A DNA stretch of 64,000 nucleotides from Acetobacter estunensis (GTDB lineage Bacteria; Pseudomonadota; Alphaproteobacteria; Acetobacterales; Acetobacteraceae): the NCBI RefSeq assembly GCF_011516945.1, contig NZ_WOTH01000001.1, forward strand, positions 1 through 64,000, in the 5' to 3' direction. A model generated the notes under the pieces. That model saw only the letters and a program-made list of their open reading frames with translations. It had not been told where the DNA came from and ran no database searches. A program made the position numbers and the translations under genes. This document shows positions 19,256-28,191 of the stretch, one piece after another; position 1 is the first letter of the stretch, and every line of letters begins with the position of its first letter.

Positions 19256-20649
19256 CAGTCGGCGCTCCCCATGACAGGTTGGGCATGACGTTCGTTGCGC
19301 ATCATCCAGACGTAGAACACCGTCACGAAGATCAGCCCTACGATCCATGAGATGTCGGCGCCGCCCAGCATGGTGGCGACAGGGCCGGTGTAGAGACCAT
19401 TCGAGACGAAGGGGATCTGGATGAGAATACCGAAGACGTAGGCGATCAGCGCGGGCCAGCAGTAGCGGCCATAGATGCCGCCATCGGCGCGGAAGAAGGA
19501 GGCAACGTCATATTCGCCGTGCCGGATCAGATAGAAATCGGCAAGGTTGATCGCGGTCCACGGCACCATCACGTAGAGCAGAAGAAGGATGAAGTTCGTG
19601 TATTCTTCCATAAAGTTCGCTTCCGCACCGAGAGCGATCAGGAGCGAAAGCCCGGCCAGCACGATGGCTGTGCCCGCCCGCCCGACATGCGTGGCCTTCC
19701 ACGAAGGAATGATGGTCTGCACAACCGTGATGGCCGAAAGTGCGCCGCAATAGAGGTTCATCGCGTTGGTGGAGGCGATGCCCAGAGACAGCACGGGGAT
19801 GATGAACAGTGCTAGGGGGCCGACCTGTGTCGTCAGTGTCGCCACCACGTCGCCGCCTCCCGCAATCACACCCAGAAGGGCACCGAGGATCATGGGAAAG
19901 AGCGAGCCGAGCACACAGCCCCAATAGCTGGCCATGAAGGCCTGACGGTTGCCTGTGCCCGGAGGCAGATAGCGCGAATAATCCGAGACATAGGGGGCAT
20001 AGGCGATCTGCCAGAGCGCTGCGGTTGAGAGGCCGCCGAGGAAACCCGAGAGGGTGAACGTGCCGTGTGACAGCGTTTCGGAAGACACACCGTTCACGCA
20101 CAGGATCCACACGAAGCACAGCGCCAGTGCGATACCTGAAACGACAGTCATCAGCTTTGTATAGGCATGGATCAGGTCGTGGCCATAGATCGTGGCGATC
20201 AGGCTGACGAGGCCCAGCAGGATGACGCAGGCTTTTTCGGGCAGGAAGGTCGCGACCGTGTGCAGCGACTGGCCGCCCAGCACGAGGTTGGAGGCGAAGA
20301 AGCCCACATACATCACCACCACAAGGCAGATGACGGCCATCGCCCCCATGGAGCCGAACTGTCCACGGGTCTGCACCATCTGCGGCACGCCCAGTTGCGG
20401 CCCCTGTGCTGCGTGCAGCGCCATGAACAGACCGCCGATCATGTTGCCCAGCACGGCCGAGAGCATGGCGGGCCAGAACGGCAGGCCGAACACGGTGGTG
20501 GCCAGTGCCCCGGTGATGATGGTCAGCATCATGATGTTGGAGCCGAACCACACGGTGAACAGGTCACGCGCCCGCCCGTGCCGCTGGTCGAGCGGGATCT
20601 GGTAGATGGTGTGGGCCTCTGGGCCTTTGGCCGTCGCGGCGTCGGTCAT
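19255..20649 (-). CDS. NCS1-family cytosine/purine/hydantoin-type permease
   Basis: This 464-residue, twelve-helix transporter belongs to the nucleobase-cation-symport-1 family, which imports cytosine, purines, allantoin, hydantoins or thiamine precursors with protons or sodium. Visible marks are the N-terminal VWFGSNIMMLTIITGAL helix, the Gln-rich loop GPQLGVPQMVQTRGQFG and APYVSDYSRYLP. The start at 20649 has an AGGAAGGA Shine-Dalgarno; the longer open frame upstream is not needed. It is 127 bp after the Rid gene and co-translated with the GMC gene. Confidence 0.9.
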   Translation of the reverse strand: MTDAATAKGPEAHTIYQIPLDQRHGRARDLFTVWFGSNIMMLTIITGALATTVFGLPFWPAMLSAVLGNMIGGLFMALHAAQGPQLGVPQMVQTRGQFGSMGAMAVICLVVVMYVGFFASNLVLGGQSLHTVATFLPEKACVILLGLVSLIATIYGHDLIHAYTKLMTVVSGIALALCFVWILCVNGVSSETLSHGTFTLSGFLGGLSTAALWQIAYAPYVSDYSRYLPPGTGNRQAFMASYWGCVLGSLFPMILGALLGVIAGGGDVVATLTTQVGPLALFIIPVLSLGIASTNAMNLYCGALSAITVVQTIIPSWKATHVGRAGTAIVLAGLSLLIALGAEANFMEEYTNFILLLLYVMVPWTAINLADFYLIRHGEYDVASFFRADGGIYGRYCWPALIAYVFGILIQIPFVSNGLYTGPVATMLGGADISWIVGLIFVTVFYVWMMRNERHAQPVMGSAD

Positions 20650-20736
20650 GGGGCGGTTCCTTCCTCTGGCGTCAGACGGCGGGAGCGTGCCGTAGAGGTT
20701 TTTTTGTATCGGAATCGTAATGGTATCGGCCGCATA

Positions 20737-20767
20737 AGCCCCGCCTGTGCCTGCGGCGGGCGGGGCT
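20737..20767 (-). terminator. Strong GC hairpin after the Rid gene (attenuator-like)
   Basis: AGCCCCGCC (20737-20745) pairs with GGCGGGGCT (20759-20767), 10 bp past the Rid stop. There is no U-tract in the minus-strand transcript, so partial termination or mRNA 3-prime protection is more likely than a full stop. Confidence 0.5.
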
Positions 20768-20776
20768 GCGGTCAGA

Positions 20777-21184
20777 TCACTCGCGTTCGGCGATGACATC
20801 GACCTCGATCAGCCATTCCGGGCGGGCGAGAGCCACGATCACAAGACCGGTAAACACCGGGAAGACACCCTTGAGGCGGCGTCCCAGCACGCGATAGGCG
20901 GCCTCACGGTGACGGATATCCGTGAGATAGACCGTGACCTTACAGATATCGGTGAGCTTGCCGCCTGCTTCTGTCAGGAGAAGCTCGATATTGTCCATCA
21001 CCTTTTCGGCCTGCGCGATCGGATCGCCCACGCCCACATTCTCACGTGTGTCGAGATCCTGTGGCACCTGTCCGCGCAGATAGATCGTGTTGCGCGTGAT
21101 GACGGCCTGACAGAGATCGTTGTCGAGCGACTGCTCGGGGTAGGTGTCCTTCGTGTTGAAGGGACGGAGGCGGGTGTGGGCCAT
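20777..21184 (-). CDS. Rid family protein
   Basis: The 135-residue product is a YjgF/YER057c/UK114 (Rid) family trimer-forming protein, related to enzymes that hydrolyse reactive enamine or imine intermediates. The fold is seen from YLRGQVPQDLDTREN and ITRNTIYLRGQ to the C-terminal LIEVDVIAERE. In my alignment the position of the RidA catalytic arginine seems to be leucine (VALARPEWLIEVD), so this is likely a Rid4-7 type rather than true RidA. The start ATG follows GGGAGACACAGATC. It lies between a flavin monooxygenase and the NCS1 permease. Confidence 0.87.
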   Translation of the reverse strand: MAHTRLRPFNTKDTYPEQSLDNDLCQAVITRNTIYLRGQVPQDLDTRENVGVGDPIAQAEKVMDNIELLLTEAGGKLTDICKVTVYLTDIRHREAAYRVLGRRLKGVFPVFTGLVIVALARPEWLIEVDVIAERE

Positions 21185-21347
21185 GATCTGTGTCTCCCTG
21201 TGTGGGCTGGTGCGGTCCGGTGGTTTTGTGCACCGGAGCGGATTGGTCCTGCGCGAACGGGGACGGGGTGGAGCTTATGGAAACGTGGAGCGGCTTCCGG
21301 TCTCCATCCCGCATGATCCTGTTGCGAGTGTGGAACGAATTGGGCTT

Positions 21348-21370
21348 TCAGAAAAAGAAATTATTTCTGA
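21348..21370. repeat. Small inverted repeat between Rid and monooxygenase genes
   Basis: TCAGAAA (21348-21354) and TTTCTGA (21364-21370) form a short AT-rich inverted repeat in the 270-bp gap. It lies 87 bp beyond the monooxygenase stop and about 165 bp before the Rid start. It may be an operator or weak terminator; nothing else stands out in this gap. Confidence 0.35.
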
Positions 21371-21456
21371 CGTTCTGCTTCGGTAATCCTGATGCCCCTG
21401 TGAAACCGGATGGTCTTCAGCGATAGCCAAAAGTCAGGCTGGTCACGCGGCCTTCC

Positions 21457-22716
21457 TCACTTTTCTCCATGCGATGGGCGGTAGGCCATATAGCTGCGCT
21501 GCTTGGCGATGTGGTCCGCGACATATTTCGCGTCATGCCACACACCCCAGATGAAGGAGGAGCCCCGGCGCGTCTGCCAAGGCAGACCAAGGAAATACAC
21601 GCCCGGTTCGGAGGAAACGCCACGCTGATGGCGTGGGCGGCCGTTTTCGTCCAATGCCTCCACTTTCAGCCAACTGTAATCCACACCGAAACCTGTGGCC
21701 CAGATGATGGTGCTAATGCCCGCTTTTTTCAGATCGAGTTCAAGCAGGGGATGTTTCGCACACTCGGGGTCAGGAAGGAAATCGCGGGCAGATGGCTCTT
21801 CGGGAAGATCCAGACCGTTACGGGTGACATAGGCATCCGCTTCCCCGAGAAGAGAGAGATAATTGGCGTCGCCCTTGGCGATGTTTTCGGCGAGATCCGG
21901 TGCGAAGGTCAGCTTGCCGTCCTCGAAGGTTTCGGTGCGTCCAAGAAGGGTCATGCTGTCCGCGGCAAGGCGACGGAAATCGACAGTGTGTCCACCATTG
22001 GCGCCACTGACGGCAATGGTCGTGTGTTCCACGCCCGGCGTGGCTTCCGCGTCCCATTTGTTGAGAACGCCAAGCCACCATACGAAGTCACGCCCGCGAT
22101 AGCTGCGGGGTGGGCGGTCATGGGGGCCGATCGAGAGATAGACTTTTCGGCCATTGCGCATCAGTTCTTCTGCAATCTGTGCGCCAGAGGAACCAGCACC
22201 GATGACAAGGACCGCACCCTCTGGAAGCTGCTCTGGATTGCGGTAACTGGCTGAGTGGATCTGGGTGAAACCCGCTTTGTCCGGCACAACCGAGGGAATG
22301 ACCGGGATCTGGAAAGGTCCGGTGGCAGCCACGACACATTCGGCCTCGATCGGTCCTTCGGAAGTTTCGATCTGAAAGCCGGTCTGTCCCTGTTTGCGGC
22401 GCACATCCCTGACCTCAACACCACACCGGATGGGGGCTTCGATCTTTTGTGCGTAGGCAGCGAGATAATCGGCGACCCTCTCCTTGGGTACGAAATCGTC
22501 CGGACCGTCTTTGGAAAAAGTCAGGCCGGGAAAGCGGTCATGCCATGCCGGTCCATTGGCGACGAGGGAATCCCAGCGGCAACTGCGCCAGCGTTCCGCC
22601 ACCCTGTTGCGTTCCAGCACGATATGCGGAATGCCGTAACTGTGCAGGTGTTCGCTCATGGCGATCCCAGCCTGTCCGGCTCCCACCACGAGGACTTCGG
22701 TTTTCTCGACAGACAT
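21457..22716 (-). CDS. Flavin-containing monooxygenase (CzcO/FMO-like)
   Basis: A 419-residue NAD(P)H-dependent flavoprotein monooxygenase. It has the FAD motif VVGAGQAGIA, the FMO-type fingerprint region GFTQIHSASYRNP, and the NADPH motif VIGAGSSGAQIA. The ATG at 22716 (MSVEKTEV) is chosen for its AAGGAG Shine-Dalgarno eight bases upstream; an earlier in-frame ATG at 22734 lacks one. Such enzymes N- or S-oxygenate soft nucleophiles or perform Baeyer-Villiger reactions. Here it probably oxidises a substrate taken up by the island's transporters. Confidence 0.88.
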   Translation of the reverse strand: MSVEKTEVLVVGAGQAGIAMSEHLHSYGIPHIVLERNRVAERWRSCRWDSLVANGPAWHDRFPGLTFSKDGPDDFVPKERVADYLAAYAQKIEAPIRCGVEVRDVRRKQGQTGFQIETSEGPIEAECVVAATGPFQIPVIPSVVPDKAGFTQIHSASYRNPEQLPEGAVLVIGAGSSGAQIAEELMRNGRKVYLSIGPHDRPPRSYRGRDFVWWLGVLNKWDAEATPGVEHTTIAVSGANGGHTVDFRRLAADSMTLLGRTETFEDGKLTFAPDLAENIAKGDANYLSLLGEADAYVTRNGLDLPEEPSARDFLPDPECAKHPLLELDLKKAGISTIIWATGFGVDYSWLKVEALDENGRPRHQRGVSSEPGVYFLGLPWQTRRGSSFIWGVWHDAKYVADHIAKQRSYMAYRPSHGEK

Positions 22717-22789
22717 GGCTGTCTCCTTTTTCATGACCGCAGCCGAACGCGGTTAAAATGATTCTGTATCGAAACGATTGGACGTGAGA

Positions 22790-22808
22790 GCCACTCATTC
22801 CGAGTGGC
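22790..22808 (-). terminator. Hairpin after the DUF1028 gene
   Basis: GCCACTC (22790-22796) pairs with GAGTGGC (22802-22808) around a 5-nt loop, 22 bp after the DUF1028 stop on the minus strand. No U-tract follows, so it is a weak or factor-assisted terminator at most. Confidence 0.4.
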
Positions 22809-22830
22809 GTGTTTTCAGGCAGATCCGAGT

Positions 22831-23508
22831 CTATTCGTCGCCGGGAACGCCGTAAGACGGAGCGGCTTCGGGATTGAGGCAGCGGGTGACGTAGTCGTGC
22901 ATCTGCGGCTTCCAGACGGACCACAATGTCGCCAGTCGCGTGATGGGATCGTCTTCCCAATCCACCCGCAGATCGGCCAGCGGCCACGCTTCGCGATCGA
23001 CCACCAACATTCCGGCAGAGCGCACGGGACCGGCTTCTCCTCCCGCCGCGACACCGGCCTGCATGGCCATCATTACCCGTTGACCGAGTTCCATGTCCGG
23101 GTCCGACTGTTCGAAACTGCGCACAATGGCTGCGGGCACATCCGCAGAGGCGAGCAGGTTGCCAGCGGACACGACGTTGACACCTTGGAAGTCCGCGTTG
23201 GTGCCAAGAGATTGCTCACCCGACCACAGGGCTGTCCGGCCTTCACGGTCGATCAGGGTCATCTGGCGATAAGATGGAAACGTGCAGGTGCGGACGATGA
23301 TGTCTCGCGCCTCTAGAGCGGATGCGCCGGCTTCCATAAGATCGAGCGCCCAGGGGCCAAGACGCGGATCGGTCACATTCTGCGTGGTGACGGCTCCCAC
23401 GCCTGCCCGTGCGAACGCGCAACGGGCCGCTACGGCTGGTGAGGAGGAGGAAACGGCGACCGCAAACTGGCCACTGCGAGAACAACGCGCAACGAGGGAA
23501 AAGGTCAT
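22831..23508 (-). CDS. DUF1028 domain-containing protein (Ntn-hydrolase-like)
   Basis: The 225-residue protein matches the DUF1028 family from its first residues (MTFSLVARCSRSGQFAVAVSS) and the characteristic VGAVTTQNVTDPRLGP and SAGNLLAS. Family members have an Ntn-hydrolase-like fold and are often found beside Rid proteins and M20 deacylases, as here, suggesting amide hydrolysis on small molecules. There is no signal peptide. The reaction is not known. Confidence 0.85.
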   Translation of the reverse strand: MTFSLVARCSRSGQFAVAVSSSSPAVAARCAFARAGVGAVTTQNVTDPRLGPWALDLMEAGASALEARDIIVRTCTFPSYRQMTLIDREGRTALWSGEQSLGTNADFQGVNVVSAGNLLASADVPAAIVRSFEQSDPDMELGQRVMMAMQAGVAAGGEAGPVRSAGMLVVDREAWPLADLRVDWEDDPITRLATLWSVWKPQMHDYVTRCLNPEAAPSYGVPGDE

Positions 23509-23790
23509 GGCTTCGATGTCTCTCCGCAGGAAAACCCTTTCAGTCAGGAAAGGAATTCTGACTGTCTGAAGAGGCTAACATCGTTGTTCTGATACCGTAA
23601 CATGGACTTTCTGGGGTTTTGGTTCTGTTTTCCTGATGATGAATGTGGCTATGGATCAGAGAAACCGGCACCGCAGAGTAAGATCGGATTCTTGCGACAG
23701 CAGGAGAGCACCGATCCTTTTGTCTCACGATCGGTTTGCAAAGTTCGCGCCCTTTGGGGGCATGAAGGCAGCGTTCCTGTCTTGCTGCTG

Positions 23791-24738
23791 TTAACTCGTT
23801 GACCGATGGTTCTTTGTGATTTCATCGATAAATACATTTATCAGGCAGTTATTTTTATCTATATTTCTAAAGGCGACATAGTGCTGGGATGAAAATGTGT
23901 AGATGTTGTGCTTTATCGCGCGCATCTGCTTGGTTTTCACGTAAGGGCGGGCGGATTGTTCCGGCAGGAACCCGATGAAACGTCCCGAGAGGATCATCAT
24001 CAGTTGCGCTTCCATGTGCACGATGCTGCCGCTGGCGCGTGGATGGCGTATGCGCTGAAGATCTTCGAGTTTCCGGTAGGATCTGACCGAAAACCGGGCC
24101 TGATCGATCATGTCTTTTGAAATATCCGCATCCTTCATGGTGAAGAAAGGATGCTGGTTGCCGCAGTAAAGTCCGTGTGGTTCCTCGCAAAGTTCCACAT
24201 AGTGCACGCCGGGCGCGTGTCGGGCGAAGGGGCCTATCACGACATCGCGTGTTCCTTCCGCCACCTGAAGCTCCAGATCCTGAGGCACGCCCAGCCGGAG
24301 GTCGATATAGACATTGGGGATCTGATCGACGATGCGGGCCAGCACGTGTTGGAGCGCCATCTGCGGACTGTTGATGATCCCGCCGATCGTGCCGATACGA
24401 AGCCGTCCGCCAAGTTCGGTTGGAGCCTGACTGATCCGTGACTGAAAAGCGTCGATGCTTTCAAAAAGATCCTGAATGGCCTCGACTGTTTCTTCCCCAA
24501 GAGGCGTCAGACGAAAGCCCTTGCGGCCCCGAAGGCACAGCGCTCCACCCAGCCGTTGTTCCAGTGCGGCCAGGTGGGTGCTCAATGTGGACTGGCTGAG
24601 GTTCAGGACGATCTGGGCTGCGGCAAAGCTGCCTGTTTCCGCGAGCGTCGCAAACACGCGCAGAAGCCGCAGATCGATGTTGTCGAACCGGCGCATCCGC
24701 GTCGCGCCCGGCACAGCCTGTTTTTTCTGGCTCATCAT
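23791..24738 (-). CDS. LysR-family transcriptional regulator
   Basis: A 315-residue LysR regulator. The HTH (FDNIDLRLLRVFATLAETGSFAAAQ into LSQSTLSTHLAALEQRLG) covers about residues 18-75, followed by the effector-binding domain. It starts 26 bp after the second ureohydrolase gene on the same strand, so it may be co-transcribed with the ureohydrolase operon and respond to its substrate. Its C-terminal part is more AT-rich than its neighbours. The first ATG pair (MMSQKK) leaves the exact start open; MRRFDNIDLR is the other candidate. Confidence 0.87.
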   Translation of the reverse strand: MMSQKKQAVPGATRMRRFDNIDLRLLRVFATLAETGSFAAAQIVLNLSQSTLSTHLAALEQRLGGALCLRGRKGFRLTPLGEETVEAIQDLFESIDAFQSRISQAPTELGGRLRIGTIGGIINSPQMALQHVLARIVDQIPNVYIDLRLGVPQDLELQVAEGTRDVVIGPFARHAPGVHYVELCEEPHGLYCGNQHPFFTMKDADISKDMIDQARFSVRSYRKLEDLQRIRHPRASGSIVHMEAQLMMILSGRFIGFLPEQSARPYVKTKQMRAIKHNIYTFSSQHYVAFRNIDKNNCLINVFIDEITKNHRSTS

Positions 24739-24763
24739 GGGCGCGACTGTAGATTAAGCGCGT

Positions 24764-25726
24764 CTAGGAGTCATGGCTCCTGAAATACAGGATGCGGCCG
24801 ATAAAATTAAGCAGCAGTTGTGAGGCAAGGATCGGGGTTATTTTGGCGGGATCGTAATCGGGTGCGACTTCCACCAGATCGATCCCGGCCACACGTCCTC
24901 GCGCGGCAAGGGCGGCGAGCAGTTCCAGTATTTCGTAATATAGAAAGCCACCGTGGCTCGGTGTGCCGGTTCCGGGGGCGATGGAAGGATCGAAGGCGTC
25001 GATGTCGATGGAAAGATAGTAGTTCACACCGGCAGGGATACGCTCAAGCAGGGCGTCCAGCCCCAGTTTGCGGACCTGTCGCACGCTGAGGATGTCGGAA
25101 CCGAATTCCCGCGCGTCCGCATAACCCTCGCGGGCCGTTGAAGAGACGTTGCGGATGCCGATCTGCGTCATGCCGGTGATGTAGGGTTGCTCGGCGGCGC
25201 GGCGCATCGGATTGCCATGACCGTGGCGGACCCCTTGCCGCTCATCTACGAAATCGAGGTGGGCGTCGATCTGGATAAGATGCATGGGCGGCTGGTCATC
25301 GAACGCCCGGATGCAGGGAATGTTGATCGAATGATCGCCTCCCAGCACGACGGGGAGCGCACCGGCCGCAAGAATGGCACGCACGCCGGCTTCGATGTTG
25401 GCGTGGCTCCGTTCCGTATCGGTGTGCACGATGTCGGCGTCCCCGATATCGACAATGCGCCCTCCGGTTCCATCGAGATAGACCCGGTCATCTTCGTGAT
25501 CGTAAGCTCCCGCATGACCGAAGGCGAAGAGCGTGGATGCTTCGCGGATGCTGCGGGGACCAAAGCGCGTGCCGCTCCGCCACTGTGTGCCGCAGTCGAA
25601 GGGCGCCCCCATGATGGCGACGTCCGCATCGATGGCCGACCAGTCTGTCTGGATCGGATATTTCCCAAAGCTGCAGATGCCGACGAAAGGCAGGTCGAGG
25701 CGTCCGCTGTCGTAGCTGTTTTTCAT
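24764..25726 (-). CDS. Ureohydrolase (agmatinase-like), copy 1
   Basis: This 320-residue arginase-superfamily enzyme cleaves a guanidino group to urea plus amine using a binuclear metal centre. All ligands are seen: His132 (GGDHS), Asp154, His156, Asp158 (DAHLD), Asp241 and Asp243 (SIDIDAFDPS followed by PGTGTP). The start at 25726 has a GGAG Shine-Dalgarno and overlaps the stop of copy 2 as ATGA. The specificity loop (DERQGVRHGHGN) differs from copy 2, so the two are not redundant duplicates. Substrate unknown: agmatine, guanidino acids or guanidine derivatives are all possible. Confidence 0.9.
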   Translation of the reverse strand: MKNSYDSGRLDLPFVGICSFGKYPIQTDWSAIDADVAIMGAPFDCGTQWRSGTRFGPRSIREASTLFAFGHAGAYDHEDDRVYLDGTGGRIVDIGDADIVHTDTERSHANIEAGVRAILAAGALPVVLGGDHSINIPCIRAFDDQPPMHLIQIDAHLDFVDERQGVRHGHGNPMRRAAEQPYITGMTQIGIRNVSSTAREGYADAREFGSDILSVRQVRKLGLDALLERIPAGVNYYLSIDIDAFDPSIAPGTGTPSHGGFLYYEILELLAALAARGRVAGIDLVEVAPDYDPAKITPILASQLLLNFIGRILYFRSHDS

Positions 25727-26673
25727 GCTTTTTCTCCTGCCGCGATGGCGCAAAGCAGTTCGAACATCATGGTGGCGCCCGCAAGCGACGTGATCCCGCC
25801 CACATCGAACGGTGGTGACACCTCCACGACATCCGCACCGATAATGTCGAGTCCGTTGAGACCCCGGATCATTTTCTGGGTCTCGCGTGTCAGGAAGCCC
25901 CCAGCTTCAGGCGTGCCCGTGCCGGGTGCTACGGACGGATCGAGGCAATCGATATCGAACGACACATAGACTGGCCCATCACCTACACGTTCACGAATGG
26001 CGCGCACGATGCCGTCCGGTCCCAGATCCATGGCTTCGTCCATGAGGATGAGCCGGAACCCGGCTTCGCGGGCGAAATCGTAATCCGTGGGGGAATACAG
26101 CGAACCGCGCAGGCCAATCTGGAGAGTCCGGTCCCCGTCGATCAGACCTTCTTCCACAGCGCGACGAAACGGCGTGCCGTGTGTGTAGCGGTTCTTGCCG
26201 AAATAGGCGTCACCCGTGTCGGTGTGGCTGTCGAAATGGATCAGACCGACGGGGCGATCTGCTGCAAGGCCCCGCAGGATCGGCAGGCTGACCAGATGAT
26301 CGCCGCCCGCCGTGATGGGGATCGCCCCCGCGGCGGCAATCGCCGCGTAATGTGCGGTGATCATATCGAGGCATTCCGTCACATTGAACGGATTGACCGG
26401 ACAGTCCCCGATATCGGCGACATTCAAGACCTCATAGGGCGCGATGCCGTTGGCGTTCACCTGCCGCATCAGTGAGGAGGCATTGCGCAGTTCGCGTGGG
26501 CCGTGGCGCGCACCGGAGCGGTTGGTCGTGCCGCCGTCATACGGAATGCCGGTGAAGACGACATCATACCCCTCCGGCCCGGTGGCCAGAGGCAGCCGCA
26601 TGAAGGTCGGCACACCGGCGAAGCGGGGCACCTGACTGGCGTCGATGACATGAGTTTCACCGTGATGGGTCAT
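25723..26673 (-). CDS. Ureohydrolase (agmatinase/guanidinobutyrase-like), copy 2
   Basis: A second ureohydrolase of 316 residues with complete metal ligands: His126 (GGDHL), Asp148, His150, Asp152 (DSHTD), Asp240 and Asp242 (SFDIDCLDPS). The stretch YTHGTPFRRAVEEGLID and the ending VEVSPPFDVGG resemble guanidinobutyrase and guanidinopropionase. The ATG at 26673 has an AAGGAG ribosome site and overlaps the creatininase stop (ATGA); its own stop overlaps copy 1 (ATGA). Two adjoining, divergent ureohydrolases could form a hetero-oligomer, as reported for metformin hydrolase, or act on successive guanidino compounds. Confidence 0.9.
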   Translation of the reverse strand: MTHHGETHVIDASQVPRFAGVPTFMRLPLATGPEGYDVVFTGIPYDGGTTNRSGARHGPRELRNASSLMRQVNANGIAPYEVLNVADIGDCPVNPFNVTECLDMITAHYAAIAAAGAIPITAGGDHLVSLPILRGLAADRPVGLIHFDSHTDTGDAYFGKNRYTHGTPFRRAVEEGLIDGDRTLQIGLRGSLYSPTDYDFAREAGFRLILMDEAMDLGPDGIVRAIRERVGDGPVYVSFDIDCLDPSVAPGTGTPEAGGFLTRETQKMIRGLNGLDIIGADVVEVSPPFDVGGITSLAGATMMFELLCAIAAGEKA

Positions 26674-27443
26674 AGCCCGAACTCCTTGCGAATGGCGTCC
26701 GCCAGCAGGCGTGTGTGATCGTCCATCAGCCACTGGCCTTTTTCGGCGGTCGATCCCTGCGCCTTGGCCAGCACACCTGATGGGGGCACGAAATCCGCAC
26801 GCAGCGGCCAGCGGTCATAGGGGGGGAACGTGGCGGGGCCGTCATCGGGGGTCTTGCTCATATCGACCAGATCGGCCCGCACGAGCAGCATCAATGAGGT
26901 TTCCAGCAGGCTTGCGTGTTCGAGTTCCGTGCCGGGGAAACCTTCGGGGAACAGGCGATCGAGCGTCGCGCGTTCAACGAAATCCCAGTATTCGAGACGC
27001 ATGGCGGTCAGGCCTTCGATCCCGTCGCGCCGGATGTCGCGCATGGCCAGATCGAGACCTTCGACGGCAGGCCATGCATTTTCGAAATGACCATTGACCA
27101 GAACGATCCGTCGGACACCGTGATGCGCCAGCCGACACACGATGTCGCGGATGACCAGCGTAAGCGTGTGGGCATCCAGCCCGATGGTGCCGGGAAAATG
27201 CTCTCCACCGCCCGAGCGGGGTTGTGATTTGTAGCCATAGGGCAGTGTCGGTGCGACCAGGCCGCCCACCTTTTCGGCCACGCGCTCGGCGACGGCGGTG
27301 GGAAGGATCTGATCGACATTCAGCGGCAGATGTGGGCCGTGCTGCTCCGTGGCACCGATCGGCAGAAACACCACGGGATTTTCAGCCACGCGGGCTGCGA
27401 ATTCAGGCCAGCTGAGTTCGGCAAGTTTGACGGTTCTGGACAT
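26670..27443 (-). CDS. Creatininase family amidohydrolase
   Basis: This 257-residue product fits the creatininase/creatinine amidohydrolase family (about 240-260), metal enzymes that open cyclic amides or hydrolyse peptide-like bonds. Motifs are GATEQHGPHLPLNVD (Glu and His ligands with Asp), GEHFPGTIGL and VLVNGHFEN. The start at 27443 is preceded by GGAGG and gives normal length. It overlaps the first ureohydrolase by 4 bp and is 31 bp from the SDR stop. With two ureohydrolases downstream, opening a cyclic guanidino compound such as creatinine is an attractive but unproven role. Confidence 0.88.
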   Translation of the reverse strand: MSRTVKLAELSWPEFAARVAENPVVFLPIGATEQHGPHLPLNVDQILPTAVAERVAEKVGGLVAPTLPYGYKSQPRSGGGEHFPGTIGLDAHTLTLVIRDIVCRLAHHGVRRIVLVNGHFENAWPAVEGLDLAMRDIRRDGIEGLTAMRLEYWDFVERATLDRLFPEGFPGTELEHASLLETSLMLLVRADLVDMSKTPDDGPATFPPYDRWPLRADFVPPSGVLAKAQGSTAEKGQWLMDDHTRLLADAIRKEFGL

Positions 27444-27474
27444 GATGGACTGAAGCCTCCGAACGGAAAGCGGG

Positions 27475-28185
27475 TCAGTGCATGGCGGCGCCGCCATCCA
27501 CGTTGAGGCACTGGCCGGTGATGAAGGATGCGTCCGCAGACGCGAGGAAGAGGACGGCCCGCGCAATTTCGTCAGGTCGCCCGATGCGCCGCAGCGGATT
27601 GGCAAGATCCTGTGCCTGCGTGGCGGCATCCTGCTGTGCGAAGTTCAGAAGCGGTGTATCGACCGGCCCCGGTGCGATGGCGTTGACCCGGATGCGAGGC
27701 GCCAGTTCGCGCGCCCATGAGCGCGTCATGGACAGCAGCGCGCCCTTGGTGGCGCAGTAGGCAGAGGCACCCGCGCGCCCCAGATAGGCCAGTTCGGACG
27801 CGATGTTGAGAATGCAGCCGCCCTCGCTCATGAAGGGCAGGGCGTTTTGCGTCACGAGAAACGGCGCACGCAGATTGACCGCCAGTGTAAGATCGAGCGC
27901 TTCGCAGGTCAGATCGTGGAGTGTTTCCTCGATCATCACACCCGCGCAGTTGATCACCACGTCAATGCGCTGTTCCAGACGACGGGCGGCTTCCTTGACG
28001 CCGTTTCGTATCGCCTGCGCATCGGCCAGATCGACCTCAAGACCCTCCAGACCTGTGGCGGGAGCATTGCGGTCCAACCCGATCACGGTGGCGCCGGATT
28101 CCTGCCAAGCCCGTGCGATGGCAAGGCCGATGCCGGAAGAGGCGCCTGTCACAAGAACATGCTGGCATGAGGGGTGTGCGTTCAT
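27475..28185 (-). CDS. Short-chain dehydrogenase/reductase
   Basis: A 236-residue classical SDR. The NAD(P) motif TGASSGIG is at about residues 13-20, NCAG near 89, and the catalytic Ser-Tyr-Lys set is in NIASELAYLGRAGASAYCATK. It is adjacent to a second SDR (6 bp apart) and upstream of the creatininase. It probably oxidises or reduces an alcohol/ketone intermediate of the island's pathway. Confidence 0.88.
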   Translation of the reverse strand: MNAHPSCQHVLVTGASSGIGLAIARAWQESGATVIGLDRNAPATGLEGLEVDLADAQAIRNGVKEAARRLEQRIDVVINCAGVMIEETLHDLTCEALDLTLAVNLRAPFLVTQNALPFMSEGGCILNIASELAYLGRAGASAYCATKGALLSMTRSWARELAPRIRVNAIAPGPVDTPLLNFAQQDAATQAQDLANPLRRIGRPDEIARAVLFLASADASFITGQCLNVDGGAAMH

Positions 28186-28191
28186 CGAGAC

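Noticed and set aside
19508-20551. 347-codon minus-strand frame inside the NCS1 permease gene
   Set aside because: It is a shifted-frame shadow of the permease; the translation is Arg/Ala/His-rich without helices.
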